Part shown: positions 1-9,707 of the stretch, piece after piece | How the letters are laid out: the number at the start of each line of letters is the position of its first letter | Position numbering within the stretch: the first letter of the stretch is position 1 | Source of the DNA: Rhodospirillaceae bacterium | Lineage (GTDB): Bacteria > Pseudomonadota > Alphaproteobacteria > MPNO01 > UBA2964 | Direction of reading: 5' to 3' | Assembly (NCBI GenBank): GCA_002712335.1 | Contig: PATI01000049.1 | Span: forward strand, 22,888-86,887 | DNA length: 64,000 bases | Translations under genes and position numbers: made by a program | The notes under the pieces: model-generated | The model's input: the letters and a program-made list of their open reading frames with translations, nothing else | Database searches by the model: none | Told to the model about the DNA's origin: nothing

Positions 1-422
1 GCATTAACCGCTCCGGCTCGGCCAATTGCTAGGACGCCAACCGGAATACCCCCTGGCATTTGCACCATAGATAATAAGCTATCGATACCTCCCATGACGC
101 GGGTTTCCATAGGGCAACCAAAGACGGGCTTAGGAGTCATGGCTGCAACTACCCCCGGTAACGCGGCGGCCATTCCTGCTCCAGCAATAAATACTTTAGC
201 TCCCCTTTCTTCAACATCCTTGACCCAAGTAACTAGACGTTCAGGTGTTCGGTGAGCGGAATGAACAGCGACTTCATTTGGTATTCCTAGTTTTTTGAGT
301 GTGTCGGCTGCGTGCCGCATAATTTCCCAATCGGACTGACTACCCATAACAATTCCAACAAGAGGATTTTTAGTTTTTGAAGTTGTTCGCCTGCTTTTTT
401 TCGGGGTTGGTTTTCTTCCCAT
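1..422 (-). CDS. purE: N5-carboxyaminoimidazole ribonucleotide mutase PurE (3' end cut by window)
   Basis: Class I PurE converts N5-CAIR to CAIR in de novo purine synthesis. The visible 140 residues show the PurE core: [11 protein letters not shown] near residue 22, then SAHRTPER, the glycine-rich [10 protein letters not shown] segment and the [17 protein letters not shown] region. About 20 basic residues precede the usual start. The ATG at 422..420 is the only good start seen. The gene runs off the left edge, so the last roughly 20 codons are missing; purK would be expected beyond it. It is divergent from the DUF465 gene at 713. Identification is firm from motifs; truncation is only the window boundary. 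Confidence 0.95.
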   Translation of the reverse strand, partial: MGRKPTPKKSRRTTSKTKNPLVGIVMGSQSDWEIMRHAADTLKKLGIPNEVAVHSAHRTPERLVTWVKDVEERGAKVFIAGAGMAAALPGVVAAMTPKPVFGCPMETRVMGGIDSLLSMVQMPGGIPVGVLAIGRAGAVN

Positions 423-712
423 TTTATACTCTCTTCAATTTGAATTTAATATTTGCAAATTTATTATAAGGCGTGCTTTTCGGCAAGTAATGAGATAGTC
501 AATGAAATTAATTTTGGTACCTTAAAGAGGTGTTTTCAAAATACTCTCCGATGATAATGGCCAACATCATAATGGATATGCAGTCTTAACCTAAACGGCA
601 TGATTTTCGAAGACCTGTCGGTAAAAAATAAATCCTGCCGAATCAGCATGGTGTTTTATGCTGGTGATACCTAAGTTATGTTTTAGCCCTATAAACCGTT
701 ATGGAGGTCAAT
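423..712. promoter_or_regulatory. Divergent intergenic region between purE and the DUF465 gene
   Basis: About 290 bases without a gene. It must hold the purE promoter (minus strand) and the promoter of the small DUF465 gene (plus strand). One small hairpin is visible at 644-663: CAGCAT and ATGCTG arms around an 8-base loop, about 50 bases before the DUF465 start. It has no T-run, so it is not a convincing terminator. No purine riboswitch core was recognised. Confidence 0.35.
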
Positions 713-877
713 ATGATCGTTGATGAAGCTAGGTCTTCATTGGAAACAAACCATGCACAACTGGAAAATAAACTACTTGAAGAACTTAATCGTCCTCAAC
801 CGGATCAGAGCAAAGTTGCTCAAATAAAAAAACAAAAACTTATATTAAAAGATAAACTATTAAAAATTTGTAAATGA
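713..877 (+). CDS. DUF465 (YdcH-type) small protein, 54 aa
   Basis: A 54-residue protein starting MIVDEARSSLE and ending LLKICK. It has the DUF465 pattern: a helical N-terminal half rich in Glu and Leu, a central RPQPDQSKVAQIKKQKLILKD stretch (about residues 27-47), and high charge suited to a short helical hairpin or coiled coil. The family is common in Alphaproteobacteria and often lies by purE/purK, as here. Molecular function is unknown. The ATG at 713 follows TATGGAGGTCA, a strong Shine-Dalgarno (GGAGG) about 6 bases upstream, which supports translation despite the small size. Confidence 0.85.
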   Translation: MIVDEARSSLETNHAQLENKLLEELNRPQPDQSKVAQIKKQKLILKDKLLKICK

Positions 878-1005
878 TAATATCCAATTGATTTTGGATT
901 TGGCCGCTATCGATCTTCTCAAGATATTGGTGCCGACACCATTGAAATATTTGCATATTAAACACCGTCAAATTCAATAGCTACACGAATAATTTGGGAG
1001 GGGCT

Positions 1006-2904
1006 ATGACTAAAGACTTTGATAAAGTTTATTCTGAGGCATTGAATAATAAAGAGGAATTCTGGTCCAATATTGCTAGTGCTATTACCTGGGATAAAAA
1101 GTGGAATTCGGTTTTAGACACTTCAAGACCCCCCTTTTATCGTTGGTTTTCTGGTGGACGGATTAATACCTGTTATAATGCGTTAGATCGTCATATTGAT
1201 GATGGGCGCGCTGACCAATGTGCCTTGATTTATGACAGTCCGATTACGAATACCATTAAAAAGTATTCATATAGGAGTTTAAGAGACCTTGTGGCTAGGT
1301 TTTCAGGAGCCTTAGCCAATCAAGGTGTCAAGCACGGTGATCGGGTCGTAATTTACATGCCTATGATTCCGGAGGCTGTTGTTGCAATGCTGGCCTGCGC
1401 ACGAATTGGTGCTATTCATTCGGTTGTATTCGGAGGTTTTGCATCTCATGAGTTAGCAGTCAGAATAGATGATGCAATGCCTAAAGTGATTGTTTCCGCT
1501 TCATGCGGACTAGAACCCGGACGCATTGTTGCTTATAAGCCATTACTTGATGAGGCAATTAAACTCGCGAAACATAAGCCTATCCGATCAATAATTGTCC
1601 AACGCGATGCTTTAGTTTGTGAGATGACGGAGAGAGATTTAGATTGGAATGATGCAATGTCCGAGGTGAAGCCTCATAATTGTGTCTCCGTAAACGCAAC
1701 AGATCCTCTTTATATTTTATATACCTCTGGGACGACAGGCCAACCAAAGGGGGTTGTTCGCGATAATGGCGGCCATGCTGTAGCGCTTAACTGGTCTATG
1801 GGGGCAGTTTACGATGTTAAACCCGGAGATGTATATTGGGCGGCTTCAGATATAGGATGGGTGGTAGGACATTCCTATATTGTTTATGGACCCCTTTTAG
1901 CGGGGGCAACCACAATTCTTTACGAGGGGAAACCGGTAGGTACTCCAGATGCGGGTGCCTTCTGGCGAGTTATTTCAGATCATAAAGTATCAAAACTTTT
2001 CACCGCTCCGACAGCATTTCGTGCGATTAAGCGCGAAGACCCGGCTGGAAAACTGATAAAGAAGTATTCGATGCCTAGTTTAAAAGCGTTGTTTCTGGCA
2101 GGAGAACGTTCGGATCCGGATACACTGATCTGGGCGGAAAAGCATTTAAATGTGCCTGTGATAGATCATTGGTGGCAAACTGAAACAGGTTGGTCAATCG
2201 TGGCAAACTGTTTGGGGATAGAAAAATTAAGAGTGAAACACGGGTCACCGAGTAAACCCGTTCCGGGGTGGGATTTGAGTGTTGTAGACGAAGGTGGGAA
2301 AGAAGTGAAAAATGGAGAAATTGGTGCATTAGTTCTTAAACTTCCTCTGCCGCCTGGGTCCCTGCTGACACTATGGAACGCTGATGAAAGATATCATCAA
2401 TCTTATCTTACAGAATTTCCCGGTTACTATCAGACAGCAGATGCTGGTTACCTAGACGAGGATGGCTACGTATATGTTATGTCAAGGACTGATGATATTA
2501 TCAATACGGCAGGACACCGTCTTTCGACCGGTGCCATGGAAGAGGTTCTGGCGTCGCATCCGGACGTTGGGGAATGTGCAGTGGTAGGAATAAATGATGC
2601 TTTAAAAGGACAGGTACCTCTTGGGTTTCTGGTGTTAAATGCGGGTGTAAATCGTGAGGGTGATCAAATTGTTAATGAAACCATCCAATTAGTTAGAGAC
2701 ACCATTGGTCCGGTGGCCTCGTTTAAGACCGCGCTGATAGTTGAACGTTTGCCTAAAACCCGTTCTGGGAAAATTTTGCGTGGTACTTTGCAAAAAATTG
2801 CTAATTCAGAGCCATATGTCACACCAGCTACAATAGATGATCCCGACATCCTCAAGGAAGTTAGTATAGGACTCAAAGGATCCAAGTTTTCAACGGAAAC
2901 ATGA
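1006..2904 (+). CDS. prpE: Propionyl-CoA synthetase (PrpE-type acyl-CoA synthetase)
   Basis: AMP-forming acyl-CoA synthetase that activates propionate (often also acetate) to its CoA thioester. The 632-residue protein has the adenylate P-loop YTSGTTGQPKG at about 238-248 followed by VVRDNGGHAVAL, typical of PrpE rather than Acs. It also has WWQTETGW near 389, the hinge/adenylate segment DDIINTAGHRLS near 496, and the reactive lysine of TRSGKILR at about 589, which in this family is controlled by reversible acylation. An in-frame TTG lies four codons upstream, but GGGAGGGG at 996-1003 fits the ATG at 1006. A thiolase gene follows after 89 bases, in line with short-chain acyl-CoA metabolism. 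Confidence 0.92.
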   Translation: MTKDFDKVYSEALNNKEEFWSNIASAITWDKKWNSVLDTSRPPFYRWFSGGRINTCYNALDRHIDDGRADQCALIYDSPITNTIKKYSYRSLRDLVARFSGALANQGVKHGDRVVIYMPMIPEAVVAMLACARIGAIHSVVFGGFASHELAVRIDDAMPKVIVSASCGLEPGRIVAYKPLLDEAIKLAKHKPIRSIIVQRDALVCEMTERDLDWNDAMSEVKPHNCVSVNATDPLYILYTSGTTGQPKGVVRDNGGHAVALNWSMGAVYDVKPGDVYWAASDIGWVVGHSYIVYGPLLAGATTILYEGKPVGTPDAGAFWRVISDHKVSKLFTAPTAFRAIKREDPAGKLIKKYSMPSLKALFLAGERSDPDTLIWAEKHLNVPVIDHWWQTETGWSIVANCLGIEKLRVKHGSPSKPVPGWDLSVVDEGGKEVKNGEIGALVLKLPLPPGSLLTLWNADERYHQSYLTEFPGYYQTADAGYLDEDGYVYVMSRTDDIINTAGHRLSTGAMEEVLASHPDVGECAVVGINDALKGQVPLGFLVLNAGVNREGDQIVNETIQLVRDTIGPVASFKTALIVERLPKTRSGKILRGTLQKIANSEPYVTPATIDDPDILKEVSIGLKGSKFSTET

Positions 2905-2993
2905 CTATGGACGTAGCAAGGTTAATAATTGCTGAAAACGAACTCCACGGTTATTAATATGCCGAAACATGCGGATTGGAGTTTTTATAAAAT

Positions 2994-4169
2994 ATGAAAA
3001 ATATTGTCATTGCGAGCGCAACTCGCACGCCAGTTGGAAGTTTTAACGGGATATTTTCTAAACTATCTGCTTCTGAACTCGGAGCGGCAGCAATAACTTC
3101 GGCGTTGGAACGTGCTAATGTTGTGCCTGAGGATGTATCAGAAGTGATTATGGGACAAATTTTGACAGCTGGCGCTGGCCAAAACCCTGCACGGCAAGCT
3201 GCGATGGCTGCAAATTTGCCGATCGAGGTTCCGGCTTACTGTGTGAATCAACTCTGTGGATCAGGTCTAAAGACAGTTGCATTGGCATTCCAGGCAATTA
3301 GAAATGATGATGCGACTATTGTTGTAGCTGGTGGACAGGAAAGTATGACTCAGGCGCCGCACTGCATGTATCTCCGAAACGGCAAGAAAATGGGTGATGC
3401 CCAAATGGTCGATACAATGATCCGGGATGGGTTATGGGATGCATTCAATGGTTATCATATGGGGTGTACGGCAGAAAATATTGCTAAACAGTTTCAGATA
3501 AGCCGAGAAGAGCAAGACCGGTTTGCTGCTAGTTCACAACAACGAGCGGAGCAAGCACAAAAAAATGGGGCGTTCGTAGACGAAATTGTGCCTGTGTTAA
3601 TTAAAACACGGGGAGGATCGATTAAAGTCGATTGTGACGAATATCCTCGTGCCGGGGTTACAATAGAATCGCTTGCCGATTTACGTCCTGTTTTTTCTAA
3701 GGAAGGAACGGTCACGGCGGGAAATGCCTCTGGCATCAATGATGGAGCGGCTGCGCTTGTTTTAATGACAGAGGAGGAAGCGTCGAAGCGATTCATAAAG
3801 CCAAAAGCGAGAATTGTATCTTGGGCGCAGGCTGGAGTTGATCCTTCAATTATGGGAACAGGCCCTATACCAGCAAGTCGTATGGCTTTGGAAAAAGCTG
3901 GCTGGACAATTGACGATTTAGACCTAATTGAAGCAAACGAAGCCTTTGCTGCTCAAGCATTAGCGGTTGGAAAAGATCTAGGTTGGAATGAGGACCTATT
4001 GAATGTTAACGGTGGCGCGATTGCTATCGGCCATCCAATCGGGGCCTCCGGGGCTCGAATTTTGACAACACTGCTCCATGAAATGGAGAAACGCGAGTCA
4101 TCTAAGGGTCTAGCAACGCTCTGCATCGGTGGGGGGATGGGTATCGCAATGTGTGTTGCTCGAGATTAA
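2994..4169 (+). CDS. phaA: Acetyl-CoA C-acetyltransferase (biosynthetic-type thiolase)
   Basis: Condenses two acetyl-CoA to acetoacetyl-CoA, or cleaves it. Standard 391-residue length. The acyl-accepting Cys88 lies in NQLCGSG, with His347 in [10 protein letters not shown] and Cys377 in CIGGGMG completing the catalytic set. The gene lies downstream of prpE on the same strand; the spacing (89 bases) allows either a shared message or its own promoter. With the hydroxybutyryl-CoA dehydrogenase at 21.4 kb it could feed PHA or butyrate-type metabolism, but no PHA synthase is visible. The symbol could equally be atoB; substrate range is not readable. Confidence 0.92.
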   Translation: MKNIVIASATRTPVGSFNGIFSKLSASELGAAAITSALERANVVPEDVSEVIMGQILTAGAGQNPARQAAMAANLPIEVPAYCVNQLCGSGLKTVALAFQAIRNDDATIVVAGGQESMTQAPHCMYLRNGKKMGDAQMVDTMIRDGLWDAFNGYHMGCTAENIAKQFQISREEQDRFAASSQQRAEQAQKNGAFVDEIVPVLIKTRGGSIKVDCDEYPRAGVTIESLADLRPVFSKEGTVTAGNASGINDGAAALVLMTEEEASKRFIKPKARIVSWAQAGVDPSIMGTGPIPASRMALEKAGWTIDDLDLIEANEAFAAQALAVGKDLGWNEDLLNVNGGAIAIGHPIGASGARILTTLLHEMEKRESSKGLATLCIGGGMGIAMCVARD

Positions 4170-4201
4170 AAACCGAGTTTTTATAATTATCTTTAAATAT
4201 C

Positions 4202-4972
4202 TTAGAAGTTATCTTTACGTTTACGTATTTCGCTAAATACCTGAACGGGGTCTTTTGAAATTAGTCCCAACGCTTCGGCTACCGATGGTATATCTGCGCG
4301 TAAAAACGGGTTAGTGGCTTTTTCGACACCAAGAAGTGAAGGCACAGTCCTTTTATTTTCGGCGCGTAACAAATCGATTTCAGTTGCTCTTTCAATCAGC
4401 GCCGCATTATCTTTTTCAATGGTAACTGCGAATTTAGCATTTGACTGTGTATATTCGTGGGCACAATAGACCACAGTATTATCCGGTAGTTCGCGAAGCT
4501 TACCCAAAGAGTCCCACATCTGTGCGAAAGTTCCCTCAAAAACTCTGCCACAGCCGAGAGCAAAAAGAGTATCACCACAAAATAAAGAACTATTTTGTTT
4601 GAACCAGTATGCGATATGGCCTCGCGTATGTCCGGGTGTATCAAATACTATCGCCTCCAAGTCACCAAATTTATAGATATCGCCGTCCTTAACATCGATA
4701 TCAATTCCAGCTATGCGATCATGGTCTGCCAACGGTCCAACAATGGTACATCCATATTTTTCCTTTAACTCAAGGTTGCCTCCAGTGTGATCGTTGTGGT
4801 GATGGGTATTAATAATATCGGTAAGTTCCCAACCCAAGCGGTCAAGTGCTTCGATCACCGGCTCGGCGTCTGAGGGGTCAACAACGCCAACTCTACCTTG
4901 TCCGTGTTCCTTTATTAGATATACGTAATTATCGGTTCGGGTAGCAATTTGTTCAATTTCCATTTTAGTCAT
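4202..4972 (-). CDS. gloB: Hydroxyacylglutathione hydrolase (glyoxalase II)
   Basis: Hydrolyses S-lactoylglutathione to lactate and glutathione in methylglyoxal detoxification. Metallo-beta-lactamase fold, 256 residues, as usual for GloB. The binuclear metal motif THHHNDH is at residues 56-62, with further metal-ligand segments DTPGHTRGH and YCAHEYT. The C-terminal glutathione-binding region ends PVQVFSEIRKRKD, as typical for the family. Two in-frame ATGs (4972 and 4963) exist; the first has AAGGGA about seven bases upstream and is preferred. It is divergent from a methyltransferase gene that often neighbours gloB in alphaproteobacteria, and convergent with the thiolase. Confidence 0.95.
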   Translation of the reverse strand: MTKMEIEQIATRTDNYVYLIKEHGQGRVGVVDPSDAEPVIEALDRLGWELTDIINTHHHNDHTGGNLELKEKYGCTIVGPLADHDRIAGIDIDVKDGDIYKFGDLEAIVFDTPGHTRGHIAYWFKQNSSLFCGDTLFALGCGRVFEGTFAQMWDSLGKLRELPDNTVVYCAHEYTQSNAKFAVTIEKDNAALIERATEIDLLRAENKRTVPSLLGVEKATNPFLRADIPSVAEALGLISKDPVQVFSEIRKRKDNF

Positions 4973-5084
4973 TGAATTTTCCCTTGAGTTGAAGTGTCAC
5001 TTTTTTCTTTAAAATACCAAAGACATTTTAACGCGCCAATACTATGATACACCATTTTAGTAATTATTATGATAAGATTAACAT

Positions 5085-5804
5085 ATGTGGTTGGATGTTG
5101 TTGATTTAAAAAATTTTTATAACAGCGTTCTAGGAAAAAATGCGCAAAAACTGGTTGCGCAGTCTATTCGCATGGTTTGGCCAAACGTTAATACCCAAAG
5201 TGTGATGGGTTTGGGTTACGCTATCCCTTTTTTAGATATATTTCAAAAAGAAGCAGAGCGAACGATAGCGGTAATGCCGGCGAGACAGGGTATCCTTCAT
5301 TGGCCAGAGAAAAAAATGGGTAGAATAACTTTATGCGACGAAGGAAGAATTCCTCTTCCTGATTCCTATTTTGATAAAATCCTTTTAGTTCATGCCTTTG
5401 AGTGTACTGAGAAATTACGGCCTATGCTTCGTGAAGTTTGGAGAGTTCTCGGCGAAGAGGGGAGTTTAATGGTTGTAGTACCTAATCGAACGGGTATTTG
5501 GGCGAGAATGGATCATACGCCCTTTGGATATGGCAACCCATATACGCCTGCACAAGCTAAACGGTTACTTAGGGAAACACTTTTTACTCCGACAAGAACT
5601 GAAAGGGCGTTATTTATACCACCCATGTCACATGCTCTAATGATGGCTTCGGCGCCCGCCATGGAAAAAATAGGTAAAGGGTTATTTCCGTCTTTGGGCG
5701 GCGCATTAATTATCGAATGCAAAAAACAGATTCATGCGCCTACAATCAGCAAAGAAACCAGCCGCAGCAGAAGACCACACTATAAAATTGTGACCCCTAA
5801 CTAA
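5085..5804 (+). CDS. Class I SAM-dependent methyltransferase-fold protein (gloB neighbour)
   Basis: A 239-residue protein with the Methyltransf_11 type fold. A hydrophobic GLGYAIP segment (42-48) stands where the SAM-binding glycine motif is expected. It is followed by CDEGRIPLPDSYFDKILLVHAFE, typical of the second half of such domains, and by REVWRVLGEEGSLMVVVPNRTGIWAR. The substrate is unknown. The gene is conserved beside gloB in many alphaproteobacteria. Its stop overlaps that of metW by four bases on the opposite strand. The glycine motif is weaker than the canonical GxGxG, so activity is an inference from family membership. Confidence 0.75.
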   Translation: MWLDVVDLKNFYNSVLGKNAQKLVAQSIRMVWPNVNTQSVMGLGYAIPFLDIFQKEAERTIAVMPARQGILHWPEKKMGRITLCDEGRIPLPDSYFDKILLVHAFECTEKLRPMLREVWRVLGEEGSLMVVVPNRTGIWARMDHTPFGYGNPYTPAQAKRLLRETLFTPTRTERALFIPPMSHALMMASAPAMEKIGKGLFPSLGGALIIECKKQIHAPTISKETSRSRRPHYKIVTPN

Positions 5805-6433
5805 GAAGCATCTGGACTGAGTAAGAAGATTGCTTGCTCGCCCTTGAGATTTGCTGTGTGACTGCGGCTTTTGATAGGACGGACACGGCTATTTCTATCA
5901 AGCGATAGGCCAATGTCGATTTTCAAACCCAGATTGCCGCAAAGGTCGACGAAATCGAGGATTGTGCACAAATGAATATCCGGGTTGTCATACCAGTTAA
6001 AACCATTTTTTTCAGGTACCGGCACTCGCCCGTGGAGCATTAGTGAGAGTCTGGTGCGCCAATGTCCAAAATTGACGAATGAAACTATAGCGTTCTTACC
6101 TATCCTCACTAAGGTTGTAAGAATTTCTTTGGGATTACGCGTGGCCTGCAATGTTTGACTCAATACAACGTAGTCAAACGCATTTGATGGATAATCAATT
6201 AAGTCTGTATCAGCATTACCCTGAATTACTGACAAGCCTTTAGCGACGCAGGCGTTGACTCCTTCCTGGCTGAGTTCTATGCCTCGTGCATCTATATTTT
6301 TATTTTCAGCGAGAAAAGATAAAAGGGCACCATCACCACATCCGATGTCTAGGACCCTACTACTTGGTGGAATTAAATCACTGATAATTTTTAGATCGGA
6401 TCTGAGGGTTTCACCCGAAGCAATATTGGTCAT
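5801..6433 (-). CDS. metW: Methionine biosynthesis protein MetW
   Basis: MetW partners MetX for efficient homoserine acylation in many proteobacteria. The 210-residue protein has a SAM-methyltransferase-like fold with [12 protein letters not shown] at residues 29-40. It also has the MetW-typical [14 protein letters not shown] segment and the [16 protein letters not shown] block. The ATG overlaps the metX stop by four bases (ATGA), so the two are translationally coupled. No separate promoter is seen. A methyltransferase activity has not generally been shown for the family; the symbol rests on both sequence and position. Confidence 0.92.
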   Translation of the reverse strand: MTNIASGETLRSDLKIISDLIPPSSRVLDIGCGDGALLSFLAENKNIDARGIELSQEGVNACVAKGLSVIQGNADTDLIDYPSNAFDYVVLSQTLQATRNPKEILTTLVRIGKNAIVSFVNFGHWRTRLSLMLHGRVPVPEKNGFNWYDNPDIHLCTILDFVDLCGNLGLKIDIGLSLDRNSRVRPIKSRSHTANLKGEQAIFLLSPDAS

Positions 6434-7584
6434 AATCCTAATCCACTATGCCGAATAGCGCCTTCTAGAAACCCCGAAAGTGTCTCATGTAAAACAGGTT
6501 CATCTAACAAAAAGGCATCATGGCCTTTATCTGTTTGGACTTCAAGAAAACTAACATTAGCGGCAACTGCGTTAAGCGCGTGCACTACTGCACGACTCTC
6601 AATAGTAGGATAAAGCCAATCACTCGAAAAGGAGACGATAAAATATCTCACCTTGGTGTTACGAAAGGCATTTGCAAGCACACCTTCATGTTCTGCCGCT
6701 AAATCAAAATAATCCATGGCACGTGTAATATAAAGGTATGAATTCGCGTCAAATCGTTCTACAAAACTACTCCCTTGGTGTCGTAAATATGATTCCACTT
6801 CAAAATCCGCATCAAAACCGTAAGAGATCTGGTCACGCTGCTGAAGGCGCCGTCCGAATTTTCTATGAAGTGCAGGCTCTGAAAGGTAAGTGATATGGGC
6901 TTCCATCCTTGCAACAGCAAGTCCTCGCCTAGGACGTTTGTTTTGATTGATATAGTCACCTTGGCACCATTCAGGGTCTGCCATGATTGCTTGTCTTCCA
7001 ACTTCATGGAATGCAATGTTTTGTGCTGAATGACGTGGAGCTCCAGCGATTGGCACCGCGGTATGAAGCCGGTCACCAAATTTTGATGCCCATTCTAGGA
7101 CTTGCATTGCCCCCATAGAGCCGCCTATCACGCAGAAAAGTTTTTCAATACCAAGGTGGTCTATTAGAAGTTTTTGTGCGCGAACCATGTCTCCGATAGT
7201 GATCACTGGAAATTCAAGCCCGAAGGGTTTTTTTGTTTTGGGATTCAAAGAACTTGGACCAGTTGTTCCCATACAACCGCCTAACACATTTGAGCAAATA
7301 ATAAAGTATCGATCAGTATCAAGTACCTTCCCAGGTCCTATCATAAGTTCCCACCAACCATTCTTTTCAGTGATAGGATGTTTTTCAGCAGGAAACTGGT
7401 CTCCGGTTAAAGCATGACAAACAAGAATACTATTGGTCTTCCCTTTATTTAATTTTCCATAGGTTTGATAAGAAATGTTAAACGGACCAAATTTCTCGCC
7501 AGAGTCAAGTCGCAGCGGTTGATCGATACCAAGTTCGACATGGTGTCCTGGTAGATTTTCTTCGGATATTGGTTTTAATGACAA
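6430..7584 (-). CDS. metX: Homoserine O-acyltransferase MetX (TTG start)
   Basis: Alpha/beta-hydrolase-fold acyltransferase that acylates homoserine in the first committed step of methionine synthesis. The 384-residue protein carries the nucleophile elbow GGSMGAM with Ser156, Asp322 in SSDWLYP and His355 in GHDAFLL. The start is TTG at 7584: no ATG or GTG occurs in frame before residue 81, and GAAGG lies eight bases upstream, so the rare start is supported. The acyl donor (acetyl- or succinyl-CoA) cannot be told from these motifs. Forms an operon with metW and is divergent from the aromatic amino acid operon. Confidence 0.93.
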   Translation of the reverse strand: MSLKPISEENLPGHHVELGIDQPLRLDSGEKFGPFNISYQTYGKLNKGKTNSILVCHALTGDQFPAEKHPITEKNGWWELMIGPGKVLDTDRYFIICSNVLGGCMGTTGPSSLNPKTKKPFGLEFPVITIGDMVRAQKLLIDHLGIEKLFCVIGGSMGAMQVLEWASKFGDRLHTAVPIAGAPRHSAQNIAFHEVGRQAIMADPEWCQGDYINQNKRPRRGLAVARMEAHITYLSEPALHRKFGRRLQQRDQISYGFDADFEVESYLRHQGSSFVERFDANSYLYITRAMDYFDLAAEHEGVLANAFRNTKVRYFIVSFSSDWLYPTIESRAVVHALNAVAANVSFLEVQTDKGHDAFLLDEPVLHETLSGFLEGAIRHSGLGL

Positions 7585-7701
7585 TATTTTAGCCTTCGTT
7601 GTAACACCGATTTGAATTAACTAATATTAAAATTTTTATGATAGCTATGTCGAAGTAAAAAATTTAGTAATATTTTCTTTGCTTTTTGTTATAGATCTAG
7701 C

Positions 7702-7714
7702 GCGTTATAAACGC
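7702..7714. promoter_or_regulatory. 13-base inverted repeat between metX and the aroQ-hisC-tyrC operon
   Basis: GCGTT and AACGC arms flank a three-base ATA centre in the 176-base divergent region. The position, 47 bases before the chorismate mutase start and about 117 before metX, suits an operator. No regulator is identified, and a repeat this short can occur by chance. Confidence 0.3.
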
Positions 7715-7760
7715 ATAGCCAAGCTTTTCATGATATAAAAACCGTTAACAAGAGATTGTT

Positions 7761-8615
7761 ATGACTGCGGAAAAAAATTTAGAGACACTCAGAGGCCAAA
7801 TTGATCAAATTGACCGATCGATACATGATTTAATAATGCAACGTACCGAAGTAGTTTCTGAGGTAAAAAAAGCTAAGCAAGAAGTGGATGGGCCGATATT
7901 TTGGCCAGCCCGCGAGGCGGAAGTCTTAAGAAAATTGTTGGAACGACATACAGGTGATTTACCGCACGGTGCATTAGTTCGTATTTGGCGGGAGCTAATT
8001 TCAGCTTTCTTAATAATCCAAGGAGAATTTAAAATTGCTGTCTTGGATAATGAAGACGGATCTTATTGGGATATCGCGCGTGACCACTTCGGTTCACAGA
8101 CACCTATGGGAAGACATAAAACTGCCCGTGGTGTACTACGAGTTGTTGCTGAAGGTGGAACAACAGCAGGTATTTTACCGTTACCTCAGATAGATGAGAA
8201 TGAACCTTGGTGGCCTTTACTGGGCAGTCAGGGGAACGGGAAATTATTACGCATTTGCGCTAAATTGCCATTTATTTCTGGGGGAAATAGACGAGGAGGC
8301 GATGTCGAAGCTCTACTGATTGCAAATTTATCACCTTTGGAAACAGGGGATGATAAAAGCTATATTATTATTGAATTAAACGAGTTGATTAGCCGCTCTC
8401 GTTTAACGAGCACATTATCCTCAGCGGGCCTGTCACCATTGGCTATAGTCCCATTAACAAATAATACTAATTTGAGCGAAATTTTTTTGATTGAAGTCAA
8501 CGGTTTTGTGAATGTAAATGATAAAAGGTTAGCTAGTATTTTAGAAAACGGGACCGGCTTCATGACTGCACAGCCAATTGGCAGTTATGCCGTGCCATTT
8601 AGAGTAGAGAAGTAG
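7761..8615 (+). CDS. AroQ-type chorismate mutase fused to a degenerate prephenate dehydratase-like domain
   Basis: Chorismate mutase makes prephenate from chorismate for Phe and Tyr synthesis. Residues 1-90 form the AroQ helical domain: LRGQIDQIDRSIHDLIMQR, then EVKKAK and the FWPAREAEVLRKLL segment. The rest (about 90-284) resembles a prephenate dehydratase-like module: a KIAVLDNEDGSYWDIARDHFG start and an ACT-like end. The catalytic TRF motif of true dehydratases is not found, so that half is probably regulatory or structural. The next gene starts one base after the stop, giving a tight operon with hisC and tyrC. Confidence 0.8.
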   Translation: MTAEKNLETLRGQIDQIDRSIHDLIMQRTEVVSEVKKAKQEVDGPIFWPAREAEVLRKLLERHTGDLPHGALVRIWRELISAFLIIQGEFKIAVLDNEDGSYWDIARDHFGSQTPMGRHKTARGVLRVVAEGGTTAGILPLPQIDENEPWWPLLGSQGNGKLLRICAKLPFISGGNRRGGDVEALLIANLSPLETGDDKSYIIIELNELISRSRLTSTLSSAGLSPLAIVPLTNNTNLSEIFLIEVNGFVNVNDKRLASILENGTGFMTAQPIGSYAVPFRVEK

Positions 8616-8616
8616 A

Positions 8617-9702
8617 ATGCTTAAATGTCGCCCGGGTATTATGGAACTTGCGCCCTATGTGCCTGGTAAATCCCAAGTTCCGGGAAATTTTTCTCCCATA
8701 AAACTCTCTGCTAATGAGAGTGCTCTTGGACCCAGTGAAAAGGCTATCGAGGCGTTTTATAAATGTAGTAATTTACTCCATTTGTATCCTGACGGTAATT
8801 CGATTGACCTCCGCGCTTCACTTGGAGAAGTAAATGGATTAAACCCAGAAAATATTGTATGCGGAGCGGGCTCAGATGAGTTGTTATATAATTTAGCACG
8901 TGGTTATGCAGGGCCTGGCGATGAAGTTTTAATAAGCGATCATGCTTTTAATGTTTACCCAATAGTAGCGTATTGCGTCGGTGCAAATCCGGTTAAAGTT
9001 CCAGAAAATAATCTAACTTTTGATGTAGAGGCGACGATTGAATCGGTTAGTGACAAAACGAAAATTGTATTCATCGCCAATCCAAATAATCCAACAGGGT
9101 CTTACATCACATCAGATGAACTGAGGAGACTTCGTGCTGGTTTGCGCGAAGATATATTATTAGTAATAGATTGTGCTTACGCAGAATTTGTAACCAATAA
9201 AGATTACAATGTTGGGTACGATTTAGTCGACGGTGGAGAAAATACGGTCGTTACACGAACATTTTCGAAGATCTATGCATTGGCCGCATTACGGATAGGT
9301 TGGTGTTATGCTCCCCCGCCAATAGTCGATGTATTGAACCGGTTGAGGGGCCCCTTCAATTTGTCCACCCCTGCACAGTCGGCGGGTAAAGCCGCTGTGG
9401 AAGATATTAGCCATATGTTAGAAGCAAAGGAGCATAATACTGTCTGGCTACCATGGTTGAGAGACGCACTCACTGAGTGCGGTTTAAAAGTATATCCCAG
9501 TGTGGCGAATTTTTTGCTCGTACAATTTGGGGATAATGAAAGTAACAATGCTCAAGAGGCGATGAAATTCTTTGCCAATAAAGGGATATTACCTAGGGAA
9601 ACAAGTGGCTATGGATTGCCAAATTGCCTTCGGGTTACGGTGGGAAAACAAAAGGAGTTAGAGAAGTTTGTCGGAGTTGTAGAAGAGTTTTTAGCAAAAT
9701 AA
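8617..9702 (+). CDS. hisC: Histidinol-phosphate / aromatic aminotransferase (HisC family)
   Basis: PLP-dependent fold-type I aminotransferase, 361 residues. ANPNNPTG (154-161) and the Schiff-base lysine K218 in TFSKIYALAALRIGW are visible. HisC-family enzymes act on histidinol phosphate and, in many bacteria, on aromatic 2-oxo acids or prephenate. Sitting between chorismate mutase and prephenate/arogenate dehydrogenase suggests the aromatic role. It may still serve histidine synthesis if no other hisC exists in the genome. It starts one base after the upstream stop and five bases precede tyrC. Confidence 0.88.
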   Translation: MLKCRPGIMELAPYVPGKSQVPGNFSPIKLSANESALGPSEKAIEAFYKCSNLLHLYPDGNSIDLRASLGEVNGLNPENIVCGAGSDELLYNLARGYAGPGDEVLISDHAFNVYPIVAYCVGANPVKVPENNLTFDVEATIESVSDKTKIVFIANPNNPTGSYITSDELRRLRAGLREDILLVIDCAYAEFVTNKDYNVGYDLVDGGENTVVTRTFSKIYALAALRIGWCYAPPPIVDVLNRLRGPFNLSTPAQSAGKAAVEDISHMLEAKEHNTVWLPWLRDALTECGLKVYPSVANFLLVQFGDNESNNAQEAMKFFANKGILPRETSGYGLPNCLRVTVGKQKELEKFVGVVEEFLAK

Positions 9703-9707
9703 AAATC

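Noticed and set aside
644..663. Hairpin upstream of DUF465 as a terminator
   Set aside because: No T-run follows and no upstream gene ends there on the plus strand.
7585..7760. SAM-II type riboswitch before metX
   Set aside because: GCTAAA close to the ribosome site is suggestive, but no upstream stem and pseudoknot partner could be found.
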